Assembly: GCF_014203225.1 (NCBI RefSeq)
Contig: NZ_JACHIO010000001.1
Span: 62,001 to 126,000 of the forward strand
Source of the DNA: Granulicella mallensis
GTDB taxonomy: Bacteria; Acidobacteriota; Terriglobia; Terriglobales; Acidobacteriaceae
Direction of reading: 5' to 3'
Length of the DNA stretch: 64,000 nucleotides
The notes below the pieces were generated by a model, which saw only the letters and a list, made by a program, of their open reading frames with translations, was not told the origin of the DNA and made no database searches. Positions 36,830 to 47,700 of this stretch are shown here, piece by piece (position 1 is the stretch's first letter; each line of letters opens with the position of its first letter). Position numbers and translations under genes: made by a program.

Positions 36830-38362
36830 CTAGAAGTTCAAATAAATGGGATTGCCTGCGACCAACAATGTTCCATCGGCAGATCGGAGATTGACGCGAA
36901 GCCAATGCCGCTTTCCGTCGCTGGGATAATCGAAGCTGCGCACTTCCTCTTTATTTTGTATCGGGGCGGCCTCAACGAGAGTGGTTAGTTCACCATCGCG
37001 AATGATCTCAGGGTGCGCATTTTGCAAAGCGAGCATCCTGAGGGTGAAGTGCACAACCTGTCCTGCAGGGGAAGAGATATCGTCTCCCATCGACGCGATG
37101 TTTGCGCCTGCATGAGCAGAGAATTCGAGCGTGCGGTCGGCTGTGCCTTCAAGATCGATGAAGACATGACCAGCGCGAATAGCTTTCAGGATCTCAACTT
37201 CAGAGAGGTTCTGAGCATAGACGACCGTGGTCGGATGCCCGACCGCCGACCGTGTCTGCGGAGGGTAGTCAGCGTCGTGGTTGTCGCTTCCGCCAACTCC
37301 GGTGAGCCGATAGCCTTTGTTCAGCTTGTCCTGCCAGAAGGGAATGCCGGATCGGGGACCATCAAGGGAACCACCATTAATCGCTTCGATCGCATTCACG
37401 CGGCTATAGTCAGTGTCGGGAACGGTCCATCCACAACCCATACAGGCAGCGCCGGACGGCGAGCCCGGATGGTTGATGGAGATGAGACCATGCAGGTCCT
37501 GCACCTGTTGCAACAGATCATTGATATGTGGAACATGGGGGCTGGTCAGCCTGAAGTCAATGAAGGCCGTCGTGCCAAAGACGTTGGCATGGCCCTGAAA
37601 GGTCGTAATTTCGCGGCCGGGCATCAGAAGAAGATGGTCGAAGTACGGCTGGAGCTCCCGCATGTCGTTATATTGCGAGATCGTGTTGTGATCCGTAATG
37701 GCAATGAAATCCAGTTTCCTGGCTACGGCTGCCTCGACCGTCTTATAGAGCGGGCAAGGCACCTTTGCTCCCGACTGGCTGAGACAGGAGCCGTCACTAT
37801 GCGCATTATGCATGTGCAGGTCTCCTCTATACCAGGCAGCGCCATCACGCAGCGGCTTCTGGCTAAAGGTTGAAGTCTCGAGAAGATCCGCCCGATGCGA
37901 GAAATAAATATTTGCTTCGTAGTTGGAGCTCACGCCCTCCTCGATATTGGGGACGCCGAGGATAAGCTTCCACTGGCCCGGCACGATGACGCCGGGAAGA
38001 TAGGAAGGGGTGGCGTCCGTCTCCGAGATCGTGAAGTAGTTTTTGTTGCCTCCGCTCCAGCCGCGGAATCGCTCGCTATCGAAGACACCAAGATCGATGT
38101 TGGTGTGCTTGTCGTGCTCCGTGTAGGAAAGTTCTACTGCTACCCGAGTCACATCCGGTCCTACGGTGAATGGCAGTTCGAGATACGTCTGGCGATCTGC
38201 GTAAGTAACTGTTCCGCGCAATACCAGATCGGGCTTTCCCTGCTGCGCATAGACACAGCTTCCGGCACAGAAACACGCGAGCAAGACAGTACTTACAACT
38301 ACTCCAAAGGCTCTGGTGAGCTTAGGACCTACAGCAAATAACCTGACCAACATACTGCGCAT
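36830..38362 (-). CDS. Exported PHP-domain metallohydrolase (CehA/McbA family)
   Basis: The 510-residue protein has an N-terminal export signal (VVVSTVLLACFCAGSCVYA). A beta domain of about 150 residues is followed by a PHP catalytic domain with RGDLHMHNAHSDG, ITDHNTIS, PGREITTFQGHANVF, SINHPGSP and GGSDNHD, a full set of metal-binding His and Asp residues. Members hydrolyse phosphoesters or carbamates, so the substrate is open. The ATG at 38362 follows GGAG by 7 nt; the longer frame from 38392 is less likely. It lies downstream of the sigma/anti-sigma pair with a 179-bp gap. Confidence 0.88.
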   Translation of the reverse strand: MRSMLVRLFAVGPKLTRAFGVVVSTVLLACFCAGSCVYAQQGKPDLVLRGTVTYADRQTYLELPFTVGPDVTRVAVELSYTEHDKHTNIDLGVFDSERFRGWSGGNKNYFTISETDATPSYLPGVIVPGQWKLILGVPNIEEGVSSNYEANIYFSHRADLLETSTFSQKPLRDGAAWYRGDLHMHNAHSDGSCLSQSGAKVPCPLYKTVEAAVARKLDFIAITDHNTISQYNDMRELQPYFDHLLLMPGREITTFQGHANVFGTTAFIDFRLTSPHVPHINDLLQQVQDLHGLISINHPGSPSGAACMGCGWTVPDTDYSRVNAIEAINGGSLDGPRSGIPFWQDKLNKGYRLTGVGGSDNHDADYPPQTRSAVGHPTTVVYAQNLSEVEILKAIRAGHVFIDLEGTADRTLEFSAHAGANIASMGDDISSPAGQVVHFTLRMLALQNAHPEIIRDGELTTLVEAAPIQNKEEVRSFDYPSDGKRHWLRVNLRSADGTLLVAGNPIYLNF

Positions 38363-38541
38363 TCTTTTTCTCCACTCGTTTGAACTTGCCAATTCTTCCT
38401 AAGTACTTCGCAGCAGCCTGTCAGCACGGGCATCCTGATGCAGGATGGCTCAGAATGCTTTAATCAAGTGCACACCGGCGCGAACTACTCCGTATATTGC
38501 AAGACAGAGCAGCCGCGCCGATTGTGTCAATGTGCAATGAA

Positions 38542-40008
38542 TTAGTTCTTCGATAACAGAGTGCGCACAATCCCCCTGGTCTCCTCAAGGCTCGCCGACT
38601 GCCTTGGAGCCGCATTGACGAGCAAGAGAACCGCTGCATCGAGTTTACGGGCCTGAGCATAGCTAAGCGGTTCATGGAGGCCGTGGCTGGCCTTCGTCTC
38701 AATCAGTGGGTCGAGGAGATCGGACAATCGTGCCGTGGCTGCGAGGAGATCGCCTTGTTCCTCGTCGATCAGAGTGTTCAGCCCAGAGGCGGAAGGGCTG
38801 CCCTGTAAGGCATGGCGGCGGCCGACCAAAAGGTCATGCAGATAGGCTTTGCCTACGACGGCCCGCGAAGCATCGGAGATCTCAGTGACCCGCTCTCCGC
38901 GTTCGTGCGCATCGGGAATCAGCGTCTCCAGCAGGTTCTCGGCCAGGGGCTGTCCCTCTCCATCGCCACCGCGCTGCGGCAGCAATGCAGGCTGATCGAG
39001 AGCCGTGGTTACTCCCTGGAGATTTGAGAAGGCGGTGTCGAACTTCTCCTGCCGGGCTTTATCCCTGATGAGACCGACCACGCGCACTTCCCCGCCCTTA
39101 CGGGTGATCGTAGCTTCCCATCCGGAGTCGGCGCCCAGCGTGCGCAGAAGATTCCAGGCCTGCACTTCGATCGCGTCTCCGGGCTCATCGACATGCTGGA
39201 GATCTTCGTCCTTCGTCAGCTTTTCCGAGGCTGCCGACGGTACAGAGATACGCCGCTTCTGAGGAATGTCCTCCATCACAGAGACAGGTTCCAATGCTGC
39301 AAAGATCAACGTAAGCTCGACCGGACGGTAATCCGAAGAACGAACACGAAGGCTCGCAGACCGAAGCAGCCCCTGATCGGTATCCGTTTTGATCGTCCAA
39401 TAGGGCTCCTCGTGCAGAACGGAGTCACGATGACTCAAAAGCCCGTCATGCCACTGCCGGTAGCTGTGCGCAGACAGCATCTGGCGGTCATCCCAGCGAG
39501 CCTGCAGGAGCTGTCCATGCACGCGCTCACAGGGGCTGTCACCCGGACCGGAGGGCTGCTCCCAATAGGGATCGGACGTTTCGCATGTGGCTGTGCCGAC
39601 ATGCAGACGATAGAAGTGCTGGCTGGCGGCGGCGTCGACCTCTGTCGCCTCCGCGCGTGAGAGGAGTTCCGCCGCACTGACCGACTGTATATGCCTGGGC
39701 CAGGCAAAGATCCCAATGACGAGTGCGGCCGCGATCGCTCCCCAGACGATTCGGGGAGCAAAGATTTTCGAGCTCCTGCGCTGGGGGAAGACAAGCGTGT
39801 TGGAAGGTGAAAGAGTTTCCCGGTTGCGGGAAGAGGAGCGGCTGAGTTCGCCCAGCTCCTGGAGAAGCACCCTCTTGTGCGCTGAGACACTTTGGCAACG
39901 AGGGCAACGGGCAACATGGTCCGAGACAAGCTTCTGTTCGGCTGCGGGGGCCGTGCCGTTGAGAACCGAAAGGATCAGTGCTTCCGAGGGGTGGTGTTTG
40001 AAAAGCAT
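38542..40008 (-). CDS. Transmembrane anti-sigma factor-like protein
   Basis: The 488-residue protein starts MLFKHHPSEALILSVLNGTA and has an N-terminal zinc-finger-type HVARCPRC (residues about 31-38), a linker, and one membrane segment (about 86-104, IVWGAIAAALVIGIFAW). A large C-terminal region of about 380 residues follows that would face the periplasm. This is the layout of a zinc-finger anti-sigma factor, but the sensor part is unusually long and not recognised. It starts 6 nt after the sigma factor stop, with AAGGA upstream, so it is co-expressed and likely inhibits that sigma factor. Confidence 0.8.
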   Translation of the reverse strand: MLFKHHPSEALILSVLNGTAPAAEQKLVSDHVARCPRCQSVSAHKRVLLQELGELSRSSSRNRETLSPSNTLVFPQRRSSKIFAPRIVWGAIAAALVIGIFAWPRHIQSVSAAELLSRAEATEVDAAASQHFYRLHVGTATCETSDPYWEQPSGPGDSPCERVHGQLLQARWDDRQMLSAHSYRQWHDGLLSHRDSVLHEEPYWTIKTDTDQGLLRSASLRVRSSDYRPVELTLIFAALEPVSVMEDIPQKRRISVPSAASEKLTKDEDLQHVDEPGDAIEVQAWNLLRTLGADSGWEATITRKGGEVRVVGLIRDKARQEKFDTAFSNLQGVTTALDQPALLPQRGGDGEGQPLAENLLETLIPDAHERGERVTEISDASRAVVGKAYLHDLLVGRRHALQGSPSASGLNTLIDEEQGDLLAATARLSDLLDPLIETKASHGLHEPLSYAQARKLDAAVLLLVNAAPRQSASLEETRGIVRTLLSKN

Positions 40009-40014
40009 GGGTCT

Positions 40015-40608
40015 TTATCCTTGTTTCGCCGGAATCCCTTTACGAAGTTTCCGAAGAGAACGGCGAACAACATCAACTGCGACCCTATAGGTCAAATCTT
40101 TTTTTAGAGCGATTTCTTTGTAGCTGCAGCCTTCAGCAAACATTAGAACGCATTGTCTCTCAAGAGGAGCAAGTTGCAGCAGGCTGCTCTTGAGACGCTT
40201 TCTGGATTCCTTAGCCATATACGCTTCTTCAGCAGATGGAGTGCCGTCTGGAGCTGTCTCTACATGGGACTGGGAATCAGGCTCCACGATACTGGAAGCG
40301 ACCTTGCGATGCTCGATGTAATTGAGTGCCAGGTTGCGCAGGACAGTGCTTGTCCATCTCGCCGCGCTCTGAATGGCACTCCCGCTTTTGACTTCGACAA
40401 CCAGCCGGGCGAAGGTCTCCTGGGTGAGGTCTTCGGCGAGAGCTCGATTCCGGACCATGGCAAAAGCCTGTCCAAACAAGCTCTGCCGGCGGGCGCTATA
40501 AAACTCGGCTACGTCCTCCAGAACGAGTACTCCAGAGTGCTCATCCGAAGACGCACATTCTGTCCCTTGAGGGAGGTTACTGGAGTTTTTCGCGATTCGG
40601 GATTCCAT
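40015..40608 (-). CDS. ECF-type RNA polymerase sigma factor
   Basis: The product of about 197 residues contains a region 2 segment (FAMVRNRALAEDLTQETFARL) and a region 4 helix-turn-helix (LAPLERQCVLMFAEGCSYKEIALKK...VDVVRRSLRKLRKG), with no region 1.1 or 3. It directs transcription of an alternative regulon when its anti-sigma factor releases it. The ATG at 40608 is chosen over 40641 without a clear Shine-Dalgarno. The flanking receptor and metallohydrolase genes are plausible targets, but no shared promoter motif was confirmed. Confidence 0.9.
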   Translation of the reverse strand: MESRIAKNSSNLPQGTECASSDEHSGVLVLEDVAEFYSARRQSLFGQAFAMVRNRALAEDLTQETFARLVVEVKSGSAIQSAARWTSTVLRNLALNYIEHRKVASSIVEPDSQSHVETAPDGTPSAEEAYMAKESRKRLKSSLLQLAPLERQCVLMFAEGCSYKEIALKKDLTYRVAVDVVRRSLRKLRKGIPAKQG

Positions 40609-40796
40609 CAGCCAGAGTGTCTCTGCCGGTTGAGCCGGCACGGTACAGGAGAGTTCAAAAGATTGAGAGTATCTCTGAAATAAGCTCTTTTAACATCATA
40701 TCGGCCATCCGATGTGGCCCTCTAACGAGAAGTATTGTTTACGGAACTTTAATTTCGTACATCCTGAGCCCTGACAAGGAATTCAAGATGGAATTG

Positions 40797-40837
40797 GCCG
40801 GGTCGTGTCTCCGAAATACTCGGGGACACGACCCGGC
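40797..40837 (-). terminator. Hairpin downstream of the first TonB-dependent receptor
   Basis: A perfect 13-bp stem (GCCGGGTCGTGTC / GACACGACCCGGC), extended by further partial pairing CCG/CGG, lies just past the receptor stop. The T-tract is weak. Confidence 0.7.
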
Positions 40838-40857
40838 TTGTCCAGGAGTGTCCAGCT

Positions 40858-43800
40858 CTAGAACGAGAGCTTCAGAGCGAATTGCAGCTCACGCGGACTA
40901 TTGCGCAAGGTTGTAATGGAAGCAAAGTTGACAGGATTCAGGTAGTTCAGATTGCCAGGCTGCCCGAACTGCGGATTGTTGAGGGTGTTGAAGGATTCCG
41001 CCCGGAACTGCAGTCTGGTCTCGTGATAGATCTGAAACTCCTTGAAGATCGAGGCATCGAGGTTGTACCAACTTGGGCCCCGTGCCTGCTGCGGACTTCC
41101 ACCAAGCACGGAGTAGTCAGTTTGTCCGATCTGCGTGGCGGCAGCCGGCTGGGCAAAAGCACTCGGATTGAGCCATTGGGTTGGATTGTGCGGTCCCGCG
41201 TACAAGTTGACTCCTGGGTTTACGGGAGCAAAGCAACCAAAACCGGACGTAGTCGCCGTAGCACAGCTAACCGTTAGAGGCTGGCCGCTTTGGTAGGTAT
41301 AGATGTAGTTCGCGGACCATCCTCCAATAAACGCATCGGCAATGCGGTTGATGCTGCCAAGGTAAGTCTTGTCACGCCCGATGGGCAGAGCGTAGGTGCC
41401 TGAGACGTGGGCCACATTGGTAGCATCCGTATCGCAGAGGCCGAAGTCCCCCGAGATTCCGAATCCTGGAAGCCACTGTGCACGATACGCCGAGGTCGCC
41501 GTGCCTTGCGTTCTCTGATTGCTGAAGCACTTGCTGTACGTGTAGTTGGCCAGAAGCTGGAGACCGAAGCTGGTCTGGTGCTCGAAGGTAGTCTGCATCG
41601 AGTTATATTCGCTGCCCGCATTCGTCGTTTCGTAGATTGCGTTGGGAGCAAAGTTGGGGAAAGGAATAAAGCTCTGGTTGTTATTAGCGGCAGAAGGTAT
41701 CTGCGAGATGTTGGTGCCGACCGGCAGGATCTCGGAGGGCGAGTTATTGTTGCCCAGCACGTCCAGATGACGCCCTAAGGTGCCTACATAAGCGATCTGC
41801 AAGGAGTCGTGATTAGTAAATTGATCCTGAACAGTCAGGTTGAAGGTCTGGACATAGGGCGTCTGGTAGTTATATTGACGGCCATAAAGATTGACGTTAG
41901 CGCCATTGACCTGGGTCGGGTCAGAGAGATTGATGGTGGAGAAAGTATTCTCTATCGTGGCCGCTTGCCCGTTGGAAAGCAGGATTGGAGCCTGAGAGTT
42001 TGGAGCGTTCTGCGTAATCGTATAGATGAAGGGGTAGTTGGTGCCTAGAGTTCCTCCGTAACCGAGGTTACCGAGAGCGCCATACGAGATGCCAAAGCCT
42101 CCGCGAACAACGAGGGTTCTAGTAGCACGATAGGCAAAACCGAATCGAGGCGAGAAGTTGGTCTTTTGCGCAACCCCAAGTGTCTTGCTTGAAACGCAGT
42201 CAAGATTGATGTTGCTCGATGCCAATAAAGCGTCGAAGGTGGACGACCTGGGAACACTGCAACCCTGTTGTGAGATGTAGAACGTGCCCGTGTTTCCGTT
42301 GCCACCCACCGGGACAAAGTTAGCTTGCCGTCCGTTCGTCTCCGCATAGGGAGTGAAGTAGTCCCAGCGCACACCAAGGTTCAAGGTAAGTGCCGACGTA
42401 GCTCTCCAGTCATCCTGGAAGTAAGCTCCGGTATACCACCGGTGGTACTGCGTACCGGCGAAGTTCGAGCCGGAGAAGCTTTGCAGGCCACCTACATTAT
42501 TTACACCGCCAACCGTTGATGCTGTTGGCGTCAACAGCATATCGGAGATGCCGTTCAGGCTCTGATTCTGGTTCGGAATATCAGTGAATTGTCCATTGAA
42601 GGTGAACAAACCTCTTGGAGCCGGAGGCTGCATGATGTTGCCCTGCAGATCGTCAACCTGGACTCCGGTCTTAATCGTGTGACGTCCGAGTTCCTTAATC
42701 ACATTATCCGTGACCTCCAGGTCCCAGACGGTCTGGATCGTCGGTCGATCGTCGGTCGGCCCTAAGCCTGTCAAGCCGCTGATATTGAAGGAGGAAAGAC
42801 CGCCATTTCCCGCCACCTGAGGAATGCCCTGAATACCATACTGAGCGGGAATTCCCATCACGTTTGCATTGGACAACAGCTGCTCTTTTTCGCTGTGCCC
42901 AAAGCCTACGTGAAGCTCATTGGAGAGTGTAGGTGTAAAGATATGCGTGTAACCGGTAGCGAAAGCATAAGACGGAAAAGCCTCATTCTGGTCATTCTGG
43001 CCCGGCAGAGCTCCCTGAGCAAATTCGGTGAAGTAGCTCTCGTCAAAGACTCCAAAGAGCGTGTCTTTGGAACCAAAGGTTTCATCGATACGAAGGTCGT
43101 ACTGGTTAATGGTCTCGGTCAACTTCGGGTTGTCGAAATAGTTGTTTGCAAGCGCCCCTGCCTTGGTCGGCGCGGGATATAACTTGAGCAACTTCACCGC
43201 ATTGGGGTCAAGCCGGCTCGCGGGGATCTGGTTGAGCTGAGAGGTCAGGCCGGTGAAGTTTGTAATGCCTGCAACACTGCCCCCGGAATAAAAAGGGTCG
43301 CGAACATAAACGGCATTGGGCGACGTGTTCCGCAAGCCGGAGATGGTGTCTATCTGGCCGGGCTGGACCTGGCGCGTTGTCGCAGGATCAAGCACCGTGC
43401 CATGGGAGAACACTCTCCCCAGACCATCGGTTGAACTTTTACTGTTGAATGAGATCAGGTCCTGCAGGTTGGTAAAACCGCTGTTCACCATGCTGGCCGT
43501 CGGGACGGTGCTAGTTGTCGGCGTGGGCTGAACGACCCGCGTGCCCTGGTAATCGAAGAAGAAAAATGTCTTGTCTTTTCCGTTGTAGAGCTTGGGGATG
43601 AGAACAGGCCCGCCCACGGTTCCGCCAAACTGGTTCTGGTGATACTCAGCCCTCGGCTTGCCTTGCTGGTTGGAGAAGTAGTCATTGGCGTCGAATGCAG
43701 TGTTCCGCACATACTCCCAGAGGTTGCCATGGAGCTGATTGGTTCCGGAGCGCACAACCGCATTGATGACGCCGCCGGTCGAGTGCCCGAACTCGGCGCT

Positions 43801-44514
43801 ATAGTCGCCGGTCTGCATCTTGAATTCCTGGATGGCGTCAGGGGGAGGAGTTACCGTCGCATCGGTGCCTACTGAAGATCCGCCGAAGAATTCAATATTG
43901 TTGTTAATGCCGTCCAGGCGGAAGTCGTTCTGATAGAGCTGAACGCCGTTAACCGAGAAGAAGGCATTTTCCGGGGTTCCGCCGTTCTGCCCGATCGGAG
44001 CTGTCGCTACACCGGCAGCCAACTGGCCCAGAGAGCCCCAGTTGCGGGATTCGAGCGGTAGATTGTTGATGGTCTGGTGCCCGATGGTCTGTCCGATGGC
44101 TGCATCTTCGGTCTGCAGCAGAGGGGATGCTGCCGTGACAGTCACTTGCTGCTGCACGTTACCGGTCGCCAGGAGAATATCGATGGCGTCGGTCTGCTGA
44201 ACGTGCACCTCGATTCCGTGAACCACGCGGGCTTCAAATCCTTCGTGTGTAGCTGTAGCGCTGTACGTTCCAGGATTCACTCCAGTGAAGATGTAGGTTC
44301 CGGCAGAGGTGGAGGTTACGCTGGAGCTGACCCCGGTGAGATCGTTCTTCAAAACAATCGTTGTGCCTCCGACCACTGCACCCGATGCATCTTTAACGGT
44401 ACCCGCAACTCCGCCTGCATCGATCTGAGCCATCGCACCTTCCGTGGCGAAGAGCGCCAGCAGAAGAAGACAAGCAAACGACAGGATGAAACTTCTTACA
44501 CGATGTTGAACCAT
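40858..44514 (-). CDS. TonB-dependent receptor, Oar-like (1)
   Basis: The 1218-residue protein has a Sec signal (FILSFACLLLLALFATEGAMAQ) and a carboxypeptidase-regulatory-like beta domain (about 30-120: GGVAGTVKDASGAVVGGTTI, GTYSATATHEGFEARV). A plug domain (NLPLESRNW) and a long beta barrel ending in Phe (QFALKLSF) follow. It would import large substrates across the outer membrane using TonB energy. The ATG at 44514 is preceded by GAGGGG. No TonB box could be assigned. It is separated from the second receptor by 211 bp, so each may have its own promoter. Confidence 0.92.
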   Translation of the reverse strand: MVQHRVRSFILSFACLLLLALFATEGAMAQIDAGGVAGTVKDASGAVVGGTTIVLKNDLTGVSSSVTSTSAGTYIFTGVNPGTYSATATHEGFEARVVHGIEVHVQQTDAIDILLATGNVQQQVTVTAASPLLQTEDAAIGQTIGHQTINNLPLESRNWGSLGQLAAGVATAPIGQNGGTPENAFFSVNGVQLYQNDFRLDGINNNIEFFGGSSVGTDATVTPPPDAIQEFKMQTGDYSAEFGHSTGGVINAVVRSGTNQLHGNLWEYVRNTAFDANDYFSNQQGKPRAEYHQNQFGGTVGGPVLIPKLYNGKDKTFFFFDYQGTRVVQPTPTTSTVPTASMVNSGFTNLQDLISFNSKSSTDGLGRVFSHGTVLDPATTRQVQPGQIDTISGLRNTSPNAVYVRDPFYSGGSVAGITNFTGLTSQLNQIPASRLDPNAVKLLKLYPAPTKAGALANNYFDNPKLTETINQYDLRIDETFGSKDTLFGVFDESYFTEFAQGALPGQNDQNEAFPSYAFATGYTHIFTPTLSNELHVGFGHSEKEQLLSNANVMGIPAQYGIQGIPQVAGNGGLSSFNISGLTGLGPTDDRPTIQTVWDLEVTDNVIKELGRHTIKTGVQVDDLQGNIMQPPAPRGLFTFNGQFTDIPNQNQSLNGISDMLLTPTASTVGGVNNVGGLQSFSGSNFAGTQYHRWYTGAYFQDDWRATSALTLNLGVRWDYFTPYAETNGRQANFVPVGGNGNTGTFYISQQGCSVPRSSTFDALLASSNINLDCVSSKTLGVAQKTNFSPRFGFAYRATRTLVVRGGFGISYGALGNLGYGGTLGTNYPFIYTITQNAPNSQAPILLSNGQAATIENTFSTINLSDPTQVNGANVNLYGRQYNYQTPYVQTFNLTVQDQFTNHDSLQIAYVGTLGRHLDVLGNNNSPSEILPVGTNISQIPSAANNNQSFIPFPNFAPNAIYETTNAGSEYNSMQTTFEHQTSFGLQLLANYTYSKCFSNQRTQGTATSAYRAQWLPGFGISGDFGLCDTDATNVAHVSGTYALPIGRDKTYLGSINRIADAFIGGWSANYIYTYQSGQPLTVSCATATTSGFGCFAPVNPGVNLYAGPHNPTQWLNPSAFAQPAAATQIGQTDYSVLGGSPQQARGPSWYNLDASIFKEFQIYHETRLQFRAESFNTLNNPQFGQPGNLNYLNPVNFASITTLRNSPRELQFALKLSF

Positions 44515-44725
44515 TGACCCCTCTAGTTGAAAATCTTTTTCCGCCGCGGACACAGGAAGCCGCGCAGGCTTGAGACAAGCCTGGGAGGCGCCCCTAAACG
44601 TGATCGACAGCGTACACAGCGTGATTCGGATATTTCCGATTGAGTGACGCTTACTGGGAATGACAGGAAGGAGGAGGGGAGTTTGTCAACACAGGATGAA
44701 TTGTTCCGCAGCTCGAAGATTCAGT

Positions 44726-47700
44726 TCAAAAAGAAAGCCGCAGCGCGAACTGCATCGTTCTTTGATCGCCGGAGAGAGTGGTGATCTGACCGGCTGCGCC
44801 GCTGCTGAAATCGCCGTTTGGCTGCCCAAAGAGGGGCGTATTGGCCACATTGAAGACTTCCCAGCGAAACTCCAGATTGGCACGCTCCAGCGGGAACTCT
44901 CGCAACAGCGCCGCGTCGAAGACACTGGTATGCGGGCCACGCATCGTATTTCTGGCAAGATCTCCAACATAGCCGGGATTCGGAAGGCTATAGCTGTCCG
45001 TCAGGTGAGGCGCATCGATTCGACACGCCTGGTTTTGACTGGCATAGAACCAGCAATCGACCTTCCCGACGGTATGCGGCTTGCCGATCAGGTTGGGGAC
45101 ATTCGTCGCTGCTCCGTAGGGATCGAGCGAGTTGCCGAGAGTGCTGCCCGCGTTCACCTGGTAAGGGATTCCGCTGTAGAAGGTGTACACGCCCGAGGTA
45201 CGGAAGCCTTCGAGGATGCCTCTTAAAAACGGTGCCTTGATATAGCCGAAGTGAGGCTCGTAGATGTAATTGACGGAGACCCGGTGAGGCACATCGAAAT
45301 CGCTCGGTCCATACCAGGCGCCTGGAGCACGCCCGTTCGGAGCGCCTCCCGAGTCGTCCTCCAACTCTTCCGGACTATTGTCGAGACTTCGAGAATAGGT
45401 AAAAGAGGCCCGCAGCGTAAGGCCGTTCTGCATCCGCCGGACCAAACTGCCCTGCAGACCGTTGTAATTTCCATAACCGATGGGCGTCGTGTATTCGATG
45501 TAGCCGAAGTTCGGATACGGCACCACTCCGGTGGAGTGGTTACCCACGATCAGTGGCTGATTGTAGTCATAGATCAGGTCCAGATGAGTGGACTTTGTCC
45601 CCACGTAATCAAGCTGCAACGTCCAGAAAGAGGCGATCGCGCGCTGAAACCCAAGACTCCACTGCTGCACCGTAGGCGATGGCGTATGCTGACTTACCGC
45701 GCGGATGTGAAAGCTCTGCAGGTTACCGTTGCTGACGCTGTTCGGATCGAGAAAGTTATTGGGAAATCCCTGTCTGGCAATAAGAGCTGGAACTCCAGCC
45801 GCCGCAGTGATTTCCTTGTTGAGCAGAAAAGGCGGATTCAACGCCAGTTCATCTTCGCTCCCAAAACGTTCAAACGAGGTGTAATACGTGCCGTACCCTA
45901 CCCGAAGCACGGTCTTCGTGTCAGGCGAGTAGGCGAGAGCCACCCTCGGAGCAAAGTCCTTTTTATTGGGATCAACGAGCGCGCGATCGGCAAGGGACCC
46001 GGAGTGCGCAAATACGAGCGATCCTGCCCCGCTGGGATTAAAGTTGGCAAGGCGGTTCTTGCCCTCCACAGGAGGCGTTGCAAACTCGTATCGCAGACCG
46101 AGGTTCAGCGTAAGCTGCGGCAGGATCTTCCAGTCGTCCTGTAGAAATCCTGCGGCCATCCAGAGCCGCTGATCGACGACGTCGTTATTGGTTAGCTGAA
46201 CCTGGTTGACTAATCCGAGCAATCCGTCGGCGTAAGCGAAATGAGTGAAGGTAGATTCAAAATCCAACGAACCACGCACTGCGGCTTCATCCTGGAAGAT
46301 GTTGCGCATCGGAGCTGACAGGGTCGCTCCGAATTTCAAATTATGCTTGCCCGTGGCGACTGCAAGGGTGTCGTTATATTGAAATTGTTGAGGAGCCTGC
46401 TCCTTGGGCAGATAGATCGGGGAGCCGATAAAAGCATAAGAGCTGCTGAACTTGATCAGCGGCAAACCGCCTCCCGCCGCAGCAACATCAGGAATGCCGG
46501 GAATATAGTCACCCGCGGTCTGTGGCAGCGAGAAGGGAAGCTGTTCGCTCAGGACATGGTCCCGGATAAATCCAAAGCGAAGATCGTTCAGGACAGAGGG
46601 ACGAAAGACGTGCGTCCAACCGATCACAAAGCTGTTGGATTCGAGAAATAGATGTCCCCACGCTGAATTCGTTGAGCCATCCGCCAGGCCTCCGAGATAG
46701 CCCGGAACCATGCGGCTGCGATTCGCATAGTTGTAGCGCCCAAAGATCACATTGTTCGTAGAAGGCGTCCAGTCGACGCGCTCATCGTAGCTATCGTTGT
46801 TATCGATCGTGAGAGCGTTCCGCGCATAGTTATTCAAATCGCTCTGCCCTTGCGGATGCGGCACATTGGGTTGAGGGAAAAGCGCCATGATCGCCTGGAT
46901 CGCAGGATCGAGATCGGCTGAGGGAATCTGGTTGTTCGCAAACGGCTGCCCCGTAGAGGGATTGACGATAATCGGATAGGTTACCCCTACCCTGGCAGCC
47001 GTTGCCGGGCTGAAGTCTCCAATCCGTTCATTGGGCAGTGGGACAGTCGACGTACGGGAGACGCCTTCCCGGATACGTGTCCCCTCATAATTCGAAAAGT
47101 AGAACAACTTATCGTGCCGAAACGGGCCGCCGATACTTGCCCCAAATTGGTTCTGATTATTTTCCGGCCTTCTAAACCCATAGAGGTTAGAGAAAAAATC
47201 ATTGGCATCGAAGTAGCTATTGCGGATGTATTCATACAATGCACCATGAACAGCATTCGTTCCGCCCTTGGTATTGATCGATACCACTGCCCCCGGACTC
47301 CGCCCATACTCCGCCGAATAGGGGTTCGTGATGATGTTGAATTGCTGGATCACATCCACCGATGGATGCGCGACCTCCGTGCTCAGTTCCTGAACATTCT
47401 CCGAGAACGTATTGTTATCGATGCCGTCAAGAATAAAGTTGTTCTGCAGGGAGTGAACACCATTCACATTGAAGTCGCCGGTGCGTCCAGGAGCGCTGCT
47501 CCCCGCCTGCTCCGTATAACGGCTGATCTGCACCCCTGGGACTGCGCGCAACAGATCGTCCCAGTTCCGGAGATAAAGGGGTGTATTGGCGATGACATCC
47601 TGATTGACCAGAGTGCTGATGGACCCATCATCCGGGGATAGACTGCTGTTGTCTTCGCGAACCTCGATCACCTGGTTAACGGTTTGCAGTCGCAGCGTGA

